Below, one piece after another: positions 62,302 through 64,000 of a DNA stretch of 64,000 nucleotides. The stretch is from Alitta virens (Eukaryota > Annelida > Polychaeta > Phyllodocida > Nereididae): contig OW028580.1 of assembly GCA_932294295.1 (NCBI GenBank), positions 12,491,374 through 12,555,373 on the forward strand, written 5' to 3'. The translations under genes were made by a program, and so were the position numbers. Positions within the stretch are counted from its first letter, which is position 1. The number at the start of each line of letters is the position of its first letter. The notes beneath the pieces were generated by a model. That model had not been told where the DNA came from, did not search any database, and saw only the letters and a program-made list of their open reading frames with translations.

Positions 62302-64000
62302 CTGAAAAATAGATAAATAAATAAATTATGTACATTTTAAAGGTATTTTTCATAACTTCAGAGATATTATGATTAAACATATGAATATTAGGGAATGATT
62401 TTAATACAGTTTCATCATGTAAAGAAATTCTATCTATCTATGGATGGATGAGTTGTTAGTTGATTCCAATATGATTTATTCAATCATTTTTGAAAAGCAA
62501 TTTACTTCTCTTAACTCCTCTTACTTCTCTTAACTTATCTTAACTTGTCTTATCTTATGTTATATTACCTATATTATCTGATATTACCTATCTTATCTTA
62601 TATTACCTTGTCTTATCTTAATTATCTTATCTTAAATCTGATTTATATCATCTCATCAGCAGCAGTTTTTCATTGTAGCCAAGACCTGAGAGGAAGTACA
62701 AAGGATACAATGCAATCATTGCAATTGCATGATATTGTTCCACTATGAAACTCTTTACAGTTTAGGTCCTTTGTGCAACCTGCATCATGTCTTACCTTAA
62801 CTTACCTTAACTTATTTTAACTTATCTAACTTAACTTATCTTAACTTAGCTTAACTTATCTTAAATTATCTTAAATTATCTTATCTAGCTTACATTATCT
62901 TATCTTACCTTCCATCTCATCAGCAAAGAAAAGCATTAACTGCCATGACTTGGGCACCATGTTGCCATGGTTTTGACACAACAACATTGTCATTAACCAT
63001 GTTGCTGCCAAAGATATTGCTATTTAATTAACAGATATTTTTCGCTGTTCTTTAATGTAGATAGTTAGATACATAGATATGTAGATATATAGATATATAG
63101 ATATGTAGATAGATAGTTTAGAGAGACAGATAGATGTATATGCTTATTACATAATATAGAATATCTCGCTTAATATTTGATCTATTTGCTATCCGACAAC
63201 ATGAATGGAATCAGTATGAACTATACTACAATTCAGTCTTATTTGACGAAAATCGGACTAATATTAAGGGAGCAGCCTTTTAATGTTATTAATTAGAAAA
63301 AAAAAAATTTAATTTAAAAGTGAGACAACCAGAAAATGTAAGGCATTACTTGATATGTCATAGATCCATTTTTCTTTTTTTGTCAGAAATTTATCAGCAA
63401 ATGAAAAAAGACGGCATCTTCATCTCGTACTCCAATTTCTGCAGGTTGTGGAATACCTATTTACCTCACGTTGGCAACTTAAGGCACCACTAATGCAGAG
63501 GATAGATACTCCTTCTAACTAATGCAGCTTGGAATTAATAAGTAATGGCTTTAATATTATGCTATAATATTATGCTATATTTGTAATTTCAGAACAACAA
63601 CTTTTCGAAATGTGACACTTGTGCCAAAGTCAAGTTAGCCTTACAAAACTCAAACAAGGAGAGGCCAAATTCGTGAGGAAATGCATGAGCATTTGGCTTT
63701 GCAACGGTAATAAAGACATTTTCAAAGCATGCAATATTTTCTCTTAAAAGCATACTTCATAAAAGAGTTTTCACATCCTTATATGTAGTGTGTAAACTAC
63801 ACTGATTGAATTAACAGCCAAGGTGATCTGACCTAATAGACTTGTGATATAAATCTATCCTATAATGACTAAGACAAGATACATTTATATTACAAGTTTA
63901 TTAGGTAGAATAAACTTTGCTAACACCCTGTCAAGGAAATTACCCTAAGATAACCAGAAATGTTTCCGAACCTGCTCCCATCAAAGTATCATACCCCTCA
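62302..64000. other. Repeat-rich right edge
   Basis: CTTAT/TTAACTTATC-type simple repeats at about 62507-62640 and 62790-62910, each followed by the same CATCTCATCAGCA string, show a duplicated array. GATA-type repeats lie at about 63058-63120. A plus-strand acceptor at about 63385 followed by a short open frame to 63520 and AATAAA near 63703 could be a terminal exon but is unsupported otherwise. Confidence 0.45.

Noticed and set aside
62909..63019. Possible upstream exon with a perfect donor (GGAAG|GTAAGA)
   Set aside because: The acceptor lacks a pyrimidine tract, the phase does not fit the exon at 62194-62301, and its end lies in a duplicated simple-repeat unit.
63386..63520. Plus-strand terminal exon candidate before AATAAA at 63703
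   Set aside because: Good acceptor but no known protein similarity and no partner exon found.
1..64000. CRISPR arrays, bacterial operators, riboswitches or rRNA genes
   Set aside because: The window is animal nuclear DNA; repeat arrays seen are minisatellites without spacers and no rRNA motifs were recognised.

Overview
This window looks like nuclear DNA of an animal, most likely a marine invertebrate; phylum cannot be fixed from the sequence. The evidence is AT-rich intergenic DNA, consensus GT/AG splice signals, a single-exon class A GPCR, several CR1/Jockey-type LINEs, Ty3/gypsy LTR elements, a tRNA-derived SINE family, fold-back elements and many mini- and microsatellites. Most of the window is mobile-element sequence.

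Layout. (1) About 1.64-12.45 kb: a nearly complete Polinton/Maverick-type virus-like element. All genes are on the minus strand: protein-primed DNA polymerase B, a membrane protein, an rve integrase with a chromodomain, a minor capsid gene broken by one nonsense codon, a basic core-like protein, a major-capsid candidate, a packaging ATPase, two small conserved Polinton proteins, and a tandem pair of PC4-like putative ssDNA-binding proteins. Genes touch or overlap, and many have a TATA box just upstream. No adenain-like protease and no terminal inverted repeats were found. A separate plus-strand ORF lies at 246-602, left of the element genes. (2) 12.6-17.4 kb: tandem repeats and AT-rich DNA with no convincing gene. 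(3) 17.6-19.7 kb: a 5'-truncated LINE. (4) 20.0-23.6 kb: the best host gene, a rhodopsin-like GPCR with a possible upstream noncoding exon. (5) 23.7-34.6 kb: LINE remnants, minisatellites, a large fold-back region with repeated RFX X-box-like motifs, and another fold-back with a tRNA-like core. (6) 34,664-39,680: a decayed, internally deleted gypsy element with a SINE nested in gag. (7) 40.7-42.5 kb: a full SINE copy and a minus-strand LINE. (8) 46,112-55,602: a structurally complete, apparently very young gypsy element whose 451-bp LTRs look identical. (9) 55.6-64 kb: repeats, one more SINE, a 277-bp tandem duplication, and two well-spliced terminal exons of an unrecognised minus-strand host gene.

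How the parts work together. The Polinton carries replication (PolB, possibly the PC4-like proteins), integration (integrase) and virion assembly (capsid candidate, ATPase, basic protein) modules. Its broken minor capsid gene argues against autonomous particle formation by this copy, while PolB and integrase read through intact. The young gypsy element has intact gag and most of pol, but an A-run frameshift separates the integrase C-terminus from the rest of Pol. Everything was read by eye: homology calls rest on remembered family motifs, not on searches.
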